Source: CAYMCQ01 sp964389025
GTDB taxonomy: Bacteria; Verrucomicrobiota; Verrucomicrobiia; Limisphaerales; CAYMCQ01
Assembly: GCA_964389025.1 (NCBI GenBank)
Contig: CAYMCQ010000067.1
Span: forward strand, 1 to 23,988
Direction: 5' to 3'
DNA length: 23,988 nucleotides
Below are positions 1-7,400 of the stretch, in pieces (the stretch's first letter is position 1; every line of letters starts with the position of its first letter). Below the pieces are notes generated by a model. The model was given only the letters and a program-made list of their open reading frames with translations. It ran no database searches and had not been told where the DNA came from. The position numbers and the translations under genes are program-made.

Positions 1-26
1 CATCTGACACCGATAATCATCAATGT

Positions 27-383
27 TTACTGGGTTTCTAAACGGGACAGGAGTGTTAGGCCGTCATTTAAGCTATTGACCCGCACCCAAGTCAACACGG
101 TGCCCTGTGGAAGACCAGCGGACAAAAACGTATCCGGCAGGATGATGCGAGCATTTGTCCCGTTGAACTGGTAGGCACTGTTGGCATTGCCGAAACGATC
201 TGCAGTTAAAGTTGCATTGGATGGTGCGCCATTATTGCCGTTGCCACTCGAATCGTTTGCATTCCCACTAAACGGGAAATAAGCGACCAGTCCGTTGGTC
301 AGCGGAGTTTGCGAATTAGCGACGAAGGGAAGCATCCAAGCGAAGACTGCCCACACAATGAACTTATTGGTTAGTGTTTTCAT
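27..383 (-). CDS. Truncated secreted LamG-domain protein
   Basis: A 118-residue product with a signal peptide (MKTLTNKF, hydrophobic stretch, cleavage near VANSQ) followed by the start of a LamG/concanavalin-like domain. The motif NGLVAYFPFSGNANDSSGNG and the later DRFGNANSAYQFNGTNA are typical of LamG modules in secreted Bacteroidota and Verrucomicrobiota proteins. The start at ATG 383 is chosen over an upstream in-frame start at 431 because an AAGGA ribosome site lies a few bases before it and the signal peptide begins there. The stop at 27 falls about halfway through a normal LamG domain, so the product is probably non-functional or frameshifted. After the stop, another frame reads NIDDYRCQM up to the window edge, which could be the continuation. 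It is divergent from the XRE regulator gene. Confidence 0.6.
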   Translation of the reverse strand: MKTLTNKFIVWAVFAWMLPFVANSQTPLTNGLVAYFPFSGNANDSSGNGNNGAPSNATLTADRFGNANSAYQFNGTNARIILPDTFLSAGLPQGTVLTWVRVNSLNDGLTLLSRLETQ

Positions 384-523
384 AGTTTTTCCTTTTTGCG
401 TTTTAACGCTACGAACCGGCCTGTCCAGCATCTTTCATTGGTTGAAGCAATAACCCCTATCGCTCCTGCGAGGAGTTGTCCCGCTCTTTTAGCGTCTGCC
501 AATGGGAAGTCAAGTAAAACAAT

Positions 524-540
524 ACCAGCATGTTGCTGGT
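524..540. promoter_or_regulatory. Perfect dyad upstream of the XRE gene (candidate operator)
   Basis: ACCAGCA-TGT-TGCTGGT is a perfect palindrome with 7-bp arms and a 3-bp centre, 38 bases before the start codon of the XRE regulator and inside the divergent intergenic region. XRE-family repressors commonly bind such dyads and regulate their own gene. That role here is inference. A smaller hairpin (CTCCT-GCG-AGGAG, 463-475) lies just upstream. No clear -35/-10 pair could be picked. Confidence 0.4.
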
Positions 541-578
541 GTAACTGATGGATTACGCACGCCTATTCTTGCCGGATT

Positions 579-821
579 GTGGCCAATCCCAAGAAAAAGC
601 GAAGGCCGATCCTGCCCCACCGAAAAACCATTGGTGATGCAATTCGACTTTATCGCACAAAGGCGAAGCTCACTCAGGAAGACCTGGCGGAATTGGCCAG
701 CTTGAACCCCAAATATCTTGGAGAGGTGGAACGTGGGGAGAAAATCATTTCCATCGAGGCCTTGCTCAGAATCGCGAAGGCGGTAAAGATTCCAATTCGA
801 GCATTCTTTCGCGACGTTTGA
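579..821 (+). CDS. XRE-family HTH transcriptional regulator
   Basis: An 80-residue single-domain DNA-binding protein. The helix-turn-helix occupies about residues 19-75, with the core LTQEDLAELASLNPKYLGEV at 31-50 followed by the usual ERGEK and by ISIEALLRIAKAVKIPI. The N-terminus is very basic (NPKKKRR). The start is a GTG at 579, because an in-frame stop at 546 leaves no upstream ATG; the ribosome site is weak. The length is normal for a minimal Cro/CI-like regulator with no ligand or sensor domain. A perfect dyad at 524-540 is a plausible operator. The YdjY-domain gene starts about 50 bases after this stop, so the regulator may control that pair, but nothing in the sequence proves it. Confidence 0.85.
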   Translation: MANPKKKRRPILPHRKTIGDAIRLYRTKAKLTQEDLAELASLNPKYLGEVERGEKIISIEALLRIAKAVKIPIRAFFRDV

Positions 822-874
822 ATTCAGTTCTGTTTTCACTCGCCCTTTCTTCCTCGCTGAATCTCTGCCAATGT

Positions 875-1633
875 ATGCCGATGCGATTTTGCTCTGCATT
901 AAACCCAGCTTTTCGCCGGTTTGGTCTTGTTGCCGCGACCGTTGCCGCTCTGTCTGATTTATCATCCGTGGACGCACTCGCCGGACCGCAGCCGTTGAGA
1001 CAAAGCGAGCCGATGTCTGGAGCAAAGACCAATTTCCCCGTCACAAAAATTTCCGAAAATGTTTTCGGGATTGGCGACGTGCGGCTGGACAGCAAAAAGC
1101 GGAGCATCACTTTTCCCGCGAGCGTGAACATGACCAACGGTGTCATCGAATATCTGCTCGTCAGTTCGCGCGGCAAGCTGCACGAAAGTTTGCTGAGGAC
1201 GGACGTGGAGCCAGCGCAGTTGCACACCGCCAAGCTGTTGCTGGACCCGAAAACGCGGACGCCGCAGCCGCTGCTCCACGCAACTGATGGGACTAATGCG
1301 ACGAATAGGTTGCCAGGCGACGCGGTGAATATTTCATTGAGCTGGACAAATGGCAGCGGCGAGAAAAAGTGTCCGGCGGAAGATTTGATCTTCAACACGC
1401 GGACGAAATCGCCGATGAGCCGGGGCGATTGGATTTACACCGGCTCGCGGTTCATCGAAGGCACGTTCATGGCGCAACGCGAGCGCTCGCTGATTTCTCT
1501 CATTGCCGATCCCGATGCGTTGATGGAAAATCCCCGTCCCGGCCGCGAGGACGACGGCGCGTGGCAGGTGAACGTGACGAACACGCCGGGTTTGAACACG
1601 CAGGTGCAAGTGATGATCCAATTTTTGAAATGA
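875..1633 (+). CDS. YdjY-domain secreted protein
   Basis: A 252-residue exported protein of the YdjY-domain family, common in Planctomycetes and Verrucomicrobia, where its biochemical role is not established. An N-terminal signal segment (hydrophobic FGLVAATVAAL, ending near DALA) precedes the domain. Family hallmarks are NGVIEYLLVSSRGKLHESLL, then DVEPAQLHTAKLLL, then AEDLIFN, then DWIYTGSRFIEGTFMA, and LISLIADPDALMENP near the C-terminus. The start is uncertain: ATG 875 or ATG 881 both give a good signal peptide, while a TTG at 818 overlaps the XRE stop and seems less likely. The stop TGA shares bases with the ATG of the next gene (ATGA), so the two are probably translated together. Confidence 0.75.
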   Translation: MPMRFCSALNPAFRRFGLVAATVAALSDLSSVDALAGPQPLRQSEPMSGAKTNFPVTKISENVFGIGDVRLDSKKRSITFPASVNMTNGVIEYLLVSSRGKLHESLLRTDVEPAQLHTAKLLLDPKTRTPQPLLHATDGTNATNRLPGDAVNISLSWTNGSGEKKCPAEDLIFNTRTKSPMSRGDWIYTGSRFIEGTFMAQRERSLISLIADPDALMENPRPGREDDGAWQVNVTNTPGLNTQVQVMIQFLK

Positions 1634-2886
1634 AACACCAAACACCAAACACCAAACACCAAGGAAACACCAAAATTCAAACACCAAAGAAGCATCTCCG
1701 CATACGTCCGTTTGGGTTTTGGAGTTTGAAAATTGTTTGGTGTTTGGTGTTTGGTGTTTGGTGTTTTTGCGTAGCTGCTGCTCAAACCAACTCCGCAAAG
1801 ATTTCTTTGAGCGCGGACAACCTTTCCCTCCGCAACGAAGCCCGGCACGCCGTCGAAAAGGGCGCGGCGTGGCTGGAAAAAAACCAGAGCGCGAACGGCC
1901 ATTGGTCTATGCCGGAAGATCCGGCAGTGACGGCGCTGGCTCTGGTCGCTTTGAAGAATGCCGCCAACTCGCGCGGCGAGAAGAAGGAGTCGCTAGCAAT
2001 CAAGAAGGGCTACGACTTCCTGGCAAGTTGCGTCCAGCCCGACGGCGGCATCTACAAAACGAACCTGCCGAATTACAACACATCCATTTGCCTCATGGCG
2101 TTGGTGGTGCGCGGTCGCCCGGAAGACAAGCAGACGATCCTGCGCGCGCGGAATTTTTTGATCGGCCTGCAAAATGATTTCGGCGAGAAGGGAAAGATTG
2201 ACGACGTGTTCGACGGGGGCATCGGCTACGGGACGAAATACAAGCACTCGGACATGGGAAACACGGCGTTTGCGATCGAGGCGATCCGGGCGAGCAGGCA
2301 GATCGCGGAGGACGGTTCAACCGAAGCGCGCGAGTTGAACTGGCAGGCGGTGATCCATTTTCTTGAGCGCTGCCAGAATTTGCCGGGCCACAACCCGGAG
2401 AAGTGGGCTTCCGACGACCTGCAAAACAAGGGCGGGTTCGTTTATTATCCGGGGCACAGCATGGCGGGCGAGACGAACCTGCCGAACGGCCGTGTGGCGT
2501 TGCGTTCTTACGGCAGCATCAGTTACGCGGGGCTGCTGAGTTACATCTACGCCGACTTGAAGCGCGACGACCCGCGCGTCGTGGCGGTGATGGACTGGCT
2601 GCAAAAAAATTATACGCTCGACGAAAATCCCGGCATGGGCGCGCAAGGTTTGTTTTACTACCTGCACACGATGACGAAGGCGCTGACCATTTACGGCGCG
2701 AATGAAATCGTCACAAGCAGCGGCAAGCGCATCAACTGGCGCGAGCAACTGGCGCTCAAGCTGGTGAATCTCCAACAGGCCGACGGCTCATGGTCGAATG
2801 AGGCGGCGCGCTGGCGTGAAAATGATCCGGCGCTCGTGACGGCTTACTCGGTGATTTCGTTGGAGATGATCTTTCGGAAATTGTGA
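1630..2886 (+). CDS. Secreted squalene-cyclase/prenyltransferase-repeat protein
   Basis: A 418-residue protein with the alpha-alpha barrel repeats of the prenyltransferase / squalene-oxidase fold. QW-like turns are visible at about 86-93 (QSANGHWS), 136-142 (QPDGGIY) and near the C-terminus (QQADGSW). The DxDD acid motif of true squalene-hopene cyclases is not seen, so a cyclase activity should not be assumed. Such secreted repeat proteins are frequent and uncharacterised in Planctomycetes and Verrucomicrobia. The start ATG 1630 overlaps the previous stop (ATGA). An open frame continues upstream to 1369 but lies inside the YdjY gene. Residues 1-51 form a long signal peptide (basic n-region, hydrophobic WSLKIVWCLVFGVWCFCVAA) that is encoded by an inverted CACCAAA/TTTGGTG repeat. 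Confidence 0.8.
   Translation: MKHQTPNTKHQGNTKIQTPKKHLRIRPFGFWSLKIVWCLVFGVWCFCVAAAQTNSAKISLSADNLSLRNEARHAVEKGAAWLEKNQSANGHWSMPEDPAVTALALVALKNAANSRGEKKESLAIKKGYDFLASCVQPDGGIYKTNLPNYNTSICLMALVVRGRPEDKQTILRARNFLIGLQNDFGEKGKIDDVFDGGIGYGTKYKHSDMGNTAFAIEAIRASRQIAEDGSTEARELNWQAVIHFLERCQNLPGHNPEKWASDDLQNKGGFVYYPGHSMAGETNLPNGRVALRSYGSISYAGLLSYIYADLKRDDPRVVAVMDWLQKNYTLDENPGMGAQGLFYYLHTMTKALTIYGANEIVTSSGKRINWREQLALKLVNLQQADGSWSNEAARWRENDPALVTAYSVISLEMIFRKL
1633..1766. repeat. CACCAAA inverted repeat (30-bp perfect arms)
   Basis: The left arm 1633-1662 is about four tandem AAACACC units. The right arm 1737-1766 is its exact reverse complement (TTTGGTG units). The 74-bp interior also pairs in part: CAAAATTCAAACACCAAA near 1671-1688 against TTTGGAGTTTGAAAATT near 1717-1733. 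In mRNA this would form a very long stem starting at codon 2 of the cyclase-like gene. I believe similar CACCAAA runs are dispersed in Verrucomicrobia genomes, but that is recollection and was not checked here. Confidence 0.9.
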
Positions 2887-3009
2887 ATAAGGAAACCAGG
2901 AAGGCAGGAGAACATTTCTTTCAGGGTTGATGAATTTGTTTGCACGATGACCCAAGTTGGCTCGCCCCTCGCGACTTTTGGCTGGATGATTGGAACCCTT
3001 TTGGGATTC

Positions 3010-4095
3010 TCATTTCAGAAACAAATCCCAAACCTTCGCGCGCCGCGATTTGCCCGCCGGGCCTTCGATCCAAAGCGTGACCGTGAACTCGCCGCCCTTT
3101 TCGTAGCGATGCCGAGGATGACGCTCGGTCGAAGTCTGGCCATCGCCAAAGTCCCATTTCCATGAGGTGATCTCGCCCCGCGACTCATCGTGAAACGCGA
3201 CCAATCGCCGCGCGGAGTCCACGACTTGAAACGACCACCGCGCTTCGATGGGCTTGCGCAAGCCCGGCTCCAGCGGCATGAGGCGAAACGCGCAAAGGTC
3301 GGATGCGTTGCCATACATCGTCGTCTTGTGCGAGAGATTCCAAAACCCGTTGTAGTGCTCGGCCTTTTCGTCGTCGTAATCGAGCACTGCCCACGACAAA
3401 CCGATGGTGGCATTTTCTTTGAGTTGGGTCACGACCGCGCGCTTCGGATCCTCGGCGGGCGCGTAGTCAAATGGCGTGATCCAGAATTCCAACACCAGCT
3501 TGCCGCTCTGGCCGGGGCGAAATTTGTAGCGTTGCGCGGCGTTGGCGTAGGGCAGCTCTTTGATCCACGGCTGGCAGCCCCAGACCATCGCCCAGTCCTT
3601 GCCTTCGGCGGGCGTGAAGATGTGATAGTTCTGCGCCTGAACTCCATGCGAACGGAAGTGGGCTTCCGCGGGATGTTTCTTGAATTTCGGGTTCATTTGT
3701 TTGATGAGCGGCCCGCCCGACAGGTCGCCGTCCACCACCACCTCGAAAATGTCGTTGTGCAAGTCAGTCCGGGCAAAGTCCCAGTAATCGTCGGACGCTT
3801 CGTAGAGAAAGTAGAGCTGGTTCAGGCCCTTGACCCAACCCACGCGCACCTGAACGTCGAGGTCGGTGCGATTATGGTTTGTCCCCTGCCCGCGCACGGT
3901 GTCGGCGAGTTGGTCCATGCCGATGATGTAATCCTTCGGCACGATCGCCCAATCATCCGCGTCGCCATCAATGCGCGGGATTTGATCGGGCGGGAACTGG
4001 AAGATCTTGAACTCGACGCCCGGGCGTTCGAGCGCTTGAGCAAGTGGAACCGCCGCCAGCAGAAAGCCGATGATCTTTATGAGCGGTGACCCCAT
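3010..4095 (-). CDS. Secreted CBM9-like protein with C-terminal PKD domain
   Basis: A 361-residue exported protein. A short signal peptide (KIIGFLLAAVPLAQA) is followed by a carbohydrate-binding family-9-like / DOMON-type beta-sandwich: PRIDGDADDW near residues 40-50, YFLYEASDDYWDF, then NDIFEVVVDGDLSGG, and LEFWITPFDYAP. About the last 75 residues are a PKD domain (ITSWKWDFGDGQTSTERHPR, then YEKGGEFTVTLWI). Such proteins bind sugars or ligands outside the cell; no catalytic motif is seen. The start ATG 4095 overlaps the upstream gene's stop as TGATG, so it is translationally coupled to the Tat/DUF59 protein; a GTG at 4098 is the alternative start. The pair probably acts on the same extracellular substrate. 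Confidence 0.75.
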   Translation of the reverse strand: MGSPLIKIIGFLLAAVPLAQALERPGVEFKIFQFPPDQIPRIDGDADDWAIVPKDYIIGMDQLADTVRGQGTNHNRTDLDVQVRVGWVKGLNQLYFLYEASDDYWDFARTDLHNDIFEVVVDGDLSGGPLIKQMNPKFKKHPAEAHFRSHGVQAQNYHIFTPAEGKDWAMVWGCQPWIKELPYANAAQRYKFRPGQSGKLVLEFWITPFDYAPAEDPKRAVVTQLKENATIGLSWAVLDYDDEKAEHYNGFWNLSHKTTMYGNASDLCAFRLMPLEPGLRKPIEARWSFQVVDSARRLVAFHDESRGEITSWKWDFGDGQTSTERHPRHRYEKGGEFTVTLWIEGPAGKSRRAKVWDLFLK

Positions 4096-6062
4096 CACAA
4101 CAACCCAAACTTTCTGCGCCCTTCATTGGTCAGTTGATTGGAACTCCAGCCCGGCTCCCACGTCTGCTCCACCACCACCTGGCGCACGCCGGGCACTTTC
4201 ATCAATCGCTCCCGCACCGGCACGGACAACGTGGGATGCACCGAGATCGAGCCGTGCGTGAAGTAGCCCAGTCGCGGTCGCCCGCGATGCGGCATCGCCA
4301 TCACCACCGTCACCACGTCGCCCCGGACGCGCACATCGTAAACCAGTCCGAGGTCAACCACGTTGATGTCCGCCGTGTAAAACTGCGCGTCCTTGCAGTC
4401 GCGCAAGGCGTCCCACAACGACTGCTTGGGAATCGCACTGTCGCCCGCTTCTCCCGGCCGTGCCAATCGTCCTGAAGATTCCTTCGCCGTGATTTGTTTC
4501 GGCAAATCGCCCGCCGAGGCAACCAGCGGGTTCACGAGCCGACGACGCAACTCTTCGATCATGCGCGGCCCTTCCGCCGCTGTAAAAGGCAGGGCGACGT
4601 AGGCATTCTTTTCATGCAGCACCGCCCCCGCCGGCACATGCCTGCCCGGCAGCGGATACCGGCTCCACAGTTGTCCGTGCCAGCGATAGGACAACGTCGG
4701 CGCGCCGGAATGTTTCAGTTCCGGCAACCCGTCGGCCTTGTGTTCCAGAAACAGCGCGATGAATGAGTCCTTGCTCTCCTTGTTGAAAAAGCCGACGCCC
4801 CACAAGTTGTCCTGGTGCTCCTTGTCCACCTCGCCCGTGCGCAATTTCCCGTCCGCTCCCATCCACACGCTGTCCGTGAACGAGTGTCCGGAGAAAACCC
4901 ACTCGTCATCACGCATGGCCTCCGCCGTAAAATCTTTGACGGCCTCCATGCGGCCCGTCTTGTGGAACCAAGGCAACCCGGCATAGAAGCGATACTCGAC
5001 GTCAATGTTGAGCCTGCTCGGCGAAAACAACGGATGCACCGGCGAATACGGAAATCCCCACCGCCGGACAATCGTGCACAACGGCCCGCGCACGACTTCG
5101 TAATCCGGACACGCGTCCCAGTAGGTGATCCGCAATTTCTGAAAACTTCCCGAGGCCACGTAGTCATGCGCCCAGTCAATGCCCGGCGGCTCGCCGTGTC
5201 CCTCGCCGCCCGAGAACAATTCCAGCCCGTGTTCGCGCTTGAGGGTCAGCCGTTCGAGCTGCCCCATCTGCCGCGAGAGCGACGCCTTGTAGAATTGGTT
5301 CTCGATGTCCAGTCCGAACCCTTCACCCGTGGCCACCAGGTCCGACGGATACGCGGGTAACTCCGCGTCCGGATTTCCATACAGCACCAGGAACGTCTGC
5401 GGTTGCCGGGCTGGCGTGTCGGCCATGAACAGCAGCTTGCACAAACGCTCGTTGCCCCGCCGCACCTCGCCGATCACTTGACTCGGCACTTCCTTCAACG
5501 CGCCATCGTTCACGCGCGCCACGCGAACTTCCCGCGTGAGCGATGTCGCCTGCTCGGTTGGAAAACTCAGCAATACCTCCACCGGTTCCGCTGGCCGCTC
5601 CTGCCCGATCATTTCGTCGAGAGTCAAAGTTTTGAAATACTTCCAACCTTTCGCCCAATTCCTCCACGGAGGCGGGAGCGAGTCCACCAACTCAAAACGC
5701 GCTGCCGCAACCAGTGGAGTTCCGGGATTCTCCTCCTCTGCCTGCGCCTGAATCGCCGTGCTCCGCAACGAATGTGCGAGCGCACGCGCCAGCCGGAAGT
5801 CCTTCCGTTGCCAAGCCGCTTCGAGCAGCTTCAGCTTCTCCTCAAACCGGTCGGTGCGATCCCAATACGTCGTTTCGTTCGCAGTTTGAATTGCCGCCGC
5901 CACTTTGCTTTTGGAAGTCTCGGCGGCCGTCTGCGCATTGAGCCGGGTCAACCCCGGCAGTGAGAAGCCCGCAACGCCAGTCAAGCCGAGGCCCAGAAAC
6001 GTCCGGCGCTTTATTGGCCCGGAGCCGGGATTTGAAGGGTCAGGTTTTATTTTGGTTGGCAT
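4095..6062 (-). CDS. Tat-exported carbohydrate-type protein fused to a DUF59 domain
   Basis: A 655-residue protein. A twin-arginine signal (KRRTFLGLGLTGVAGFSL at 18-35) indicates export. Residues of about 140-480 resemble beta-sandwich regions of polysaccharide lyases and glycosidases (DIENQFYKASLSRQMGQLER, later VEYRFYAGLPWFHKTGRMEA); this assignment is tentative. Residues 546-655 match the DUF59 / MIP18 / PaaD-like family: INVVDLGLVYDVRVRGDVVT, then KVPGVRQVVVEQTWEPGW, and a final NEGRRKFGL. In cytoplasmic members this domain helps assemble Fe-S clusters and carries a conserved cysteine after the second strand. Here that region reads MAMPHRGRPRLGYF with no cysteine. The gene is coupled to the downstream CBM9/PKD gene. 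Start ATG 6062 lacks a strong ribosome site. Confidence 0.7.
   Translation of the reverse strand: MPTKIKPDPSNPGSGPIKRRTFLGLGLTGVAGFSLPGLTRLNAQTAAETSKSKVAAAIQTANETTYWDRTDRFEEKLKLLEAAWQRKDFRLARALAHSLRSTAIQAQAEEENPGTPLVAAARFELVDSLPPPWRNWAKGWKYFKTLTLDEMIGQERPAEPVEVLLSFPTEQATSLTREVRVARVNDGALKEVPSQVIGEVRRGNERLCKLLFMADTPARQPQTFLVLYGNPDAELPAYPSDLVATGEGFGLDIENQFYKASLSRQMGQLERLTLKREHGLELFSGGEGHGEPPGIDWAHDYVASGSFQKLRITYWDACPDYEVVRGPLCTIVRRWGFPYSPVHPLFSPSRLNIDVEYRFYAGLPWFHKTGRMEAVKDFTAEAMRDDEWVFSGHSFTDSVWMGADGKLRTGEVDKEHQDNLWGVGFFNKESKDSFIALFLEHKADGLPELKHSGAPTLSYRWHGQLWSRYPLPGRHVPAGAVLHEKNAYVALPFTAAEGPRMIEELRRRLVNPLVASAGDLPKQITAKESSGRLARPGEAGDSAIPKQSLWDALRDCKDAQFYTADINVVDLGLVYDVRVRGDVVTVVMAMPHRGRPRLGYFTHGSISVHPTLSVPVRERLMKVPGVRQVVVEQTWEPGWSSNQLTNEGRRKFGLL
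4098..4427 (-). other. DUF59 (MIP18-like) domain within the Tat-exported protein
   Basis: These are the C-terminal 110 residues of the 655-residue exported protein. The VDLGLVYDV strand, the PGV.QVVVE strand and the WEPGW..NQLTNEGRR end are those of the DUF59 family. The cysteine expected in the loop after VVTVVM is absent, and a short insertion rich in R, H and G takes its place. Confidence 0.7.
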
Positions 6063-6119
6063 GTTGGTTTGGCGCGAACGTAAAACGTCCGAGGTCAGCG
6101 CTTTGATTAGCCTGGATGG

Positions 6120-6677
6120 TCATTTGTGTTCGTAACTAATATTCAACGCCTCTGTCGGCGTGATGCCGCACAACTCCTGCAAGATACGCTTAGTCAGCGC
6201 TGTCACCTCGGCAGTGCTCCCGGTGACGGGATACTCCAAAACCCGAGTCGCGTCCGCAACTCCTCCGTTACCAGCGAGGTAATCTCGTGATGGTGCGATT
6301 CCGAGTGAACTGAAAAACGCTCGAATCGCCGTCTCTCGCTGCGACTCCTGCCGCCACTCCACCGTGAGACCGGCGTGCACCACTCCATCCTTCGCATCAA
6401 ATCCGAAGCCGCGAGTGCCGTCGGGCGTGAACATCTGCAAGAACTTGAAACGGTTGGTGGGCACAAGCAAACGGGATACATACGGCTCAATGTGGTCGAG
6501 GCCATTCGTGGCATAGTGGTCAGGCGCAGCCTCGAATGAAACGCCAGTGCGCGAGAATGTGACCGTGCCGCCACCCGGTCTGGAAAAACTGATAAAAGTG
6601 CTGCGCGGGAACAGAAGAAAGTAGGCGACAACTGCCACTACGATGACGCCAACGAAAACTAACAGTGCGATTTTCAT
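6120..6677 (-). CDS. Membrane-anchored protein of unknown function
   Basis: A 185-residue protein I do not recognise. One transmembrane segment (IALLVFVGVIVVAVVAYFLL) at the very N-terminus is followed by an extracytoplasmic domain of about 160 residues with no cysteine pairs or catalytic motif evident, apart from a single Cys near the end. Start ATG 6677 places the membrane segment immediately after the initiator; a GTG at 6686 is also possible. Neither start has a strong ribosome site. About 25 bases upstream lies copy A of the 123-bp direct repeat. The gene is 58 bases upstream of the Tat/DUF59 gene start when read on the opposite side, so it is probably transcribed separately from the YciI gene but in the same direction. 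Confidence 0.6.
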   Translation of the reverse strand: MKIALLVFVGVIVVAVVAYFLLFPRSTFISFSRPGGGTVTFSRTGVSFEAAPDHYATNGLDHIEPYVSRLLVPTNRFKFLQMFTPDGTRGFGFDAKDGVVHAGLTVEWRQESQRETAIRAFFSSLGIAPSRDYLAGNGGVADATRVLEYPVTGSTAEVTALTKRILQELCGITPTEALNISYEHK

Positions 6678-6700
6678 GCGGCGCACGAATGCAGGCTAAC

Positions 6701-6823
6701 CTTTTGATTGAGCAGAAGAATGTCTGTCCATCCGGCTTTGCGTTTGCCGGCGGGGGCAGAGCGTCGTTTTCGGCTTGCCAAGCATTTGCCATGACCATGA
6801 CTGCAAGTCCCAGCGTCGTCAAC
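6701..6823 (-). repeat. Direct repeat copy A (123 bp)
   Basis: Aligns without gaps to 7401-7523 with 10 differences (about 92% identity), at an offset of exactly 700 bases. Read on the minus strand it encodes a signal-peptide-like segment, LTTLGLAVMVMANAWQAEND. The four differences nearest its 5' end are all silent third-position changes in that frame. The six later ones change amino acids. Confidence 0.9.
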
Positions 6824-6925
6824 ACTTGACGGAACGCGGCTGTGTCGTCCTCAACCAGCCGCAGTGCGCAGGAAACAGGTGACGCGACAGAATTTGTTCC
6901 TGCGACTGCTCATTGCGAAGCTGCT

Positions 6926-6949
6926 GCGGCTGGGCTTCGCCACAGCCGC
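6926..6949. other. GC-rich hairpin
   Basis: GCGGCTGGGC, loop TTC, then GCC-A-CAGCCGC: a 10-bp stem with a single bulged A. It lies about 80 bases past the stop of the YciI-like gene (minus strand). There is no T-run, so it is not a classic intrinsic terminator, although it may stabilise or end that transcript. Confidence 0.4.
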
Positions 6950-7028
6950 GCTCCGGCGCAAACGACCGCCACTTTTCATTTTTGCTGCCGGATTGGCCAC
7001 GGGACCGGCGACCGTCTTGCTCATAAAA

Positions 7029-7337
7029 TCAGTTCAGCAGGAATTGCAGCCGCTCATCGGCTTTCGACGGAGTAATCTCAATGATCTCCGCGCTCACGAC
7101 CTTTTCCGCCACAAACGGATCATCATTTACCCTGCTTTGAAGTTCCGGTCGCGACGTATTGTGCGCCACAATTCCACCGCCCAAACTGGATTCAAGACTG
7201 CCGACCAACAAAAACACACCGTCATCAAAGCCGCGTTTGACCCATTTCTTGTGGCCTTCCATGAATTGGCTGGCTTGGCCTTTGTTGTCAGAAAACTTGA
7301 GCAGCACGACGAATATCGGATCGGGTTCGCGTTCCAT
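7029..7337 (-). CDS. YciI-like (YCII-domain) small protein
   Basis: A 102-residue protein of the YciI/DGPF ferredoxin-like fold: FVVLLKFSDNKGQASQFMEG at the N-terminus, HKKWVKRGFDDGVFLLVGSL in the middle, and DDPFVAEKVVSAEIIEITPS near the end, which is the usual YCII C-terminal pattern. Family members are small dimeric proteins, mostly of unknown or only suspected isomerase or degradative function. The start ATG 7337 lacks a ribosome site. The gene lies between the two copies of a 123-bp direct repeat, with copy B ending about 65 bases upstream of it. This suggests insertion or duplication of a small cassette. Confidence 0.7.
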   Translation of the reverse strand: MEREPDPIFVVLLKFSDNKGQASQFMEGHKKWVKRGFDDGVFLLVGSLESSLGGGIVAHNTSRPELQSRVNDDPFVAEKVVSAEIIEITPSKADERLQFLLN

Positions 7338-7400
7338 GTGATTGTGAAGTTTTGGTTGTTGGTTGTGTTGTTCCAGGAAAATGCGCAGATGCCGCCTAAA

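Larger units (their letters stand above)
6678..7028. other. Non-coding stretch with repeat A and a strong hairpin
   Basis: This is the region between the membrane-anchored unknown and the YciI-like gene. It holds direct-repeat copy A (6701-6823) and a hairpin at 6926-6949. A 57-residue minus-strand ORF (6851-7024, basic, low complexity) starts with ATG, but it has no recognisable domain and is probably spurious. Confidence 0.6.

Noticed and set aside
502..705. 67-residue plus-strand ORF overlapping the XRE gene
   Set aside because: Out-of-frame with the clear HTH protein and no domain of its own.
1633..1766. CRISPR-like reading of the CACCAAA repeats
   Set aside because: The units are about 7 bases, contiguous and inverted, with no spacers and no cas genes.
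3190..4089. 299-residue plus-strand ORF opposite the CBM9/PKD gene
   Set aside because: Shadow frame; the minus-strand gene has a signal peptide, two recognised domains and a coupled start.
6851..7024. 57-residue minus-strand ORF between YciI and repeat A
   Set aside because: Basic low-complexity product spanning a strong hairpin; no ribosome site or homology recognised.
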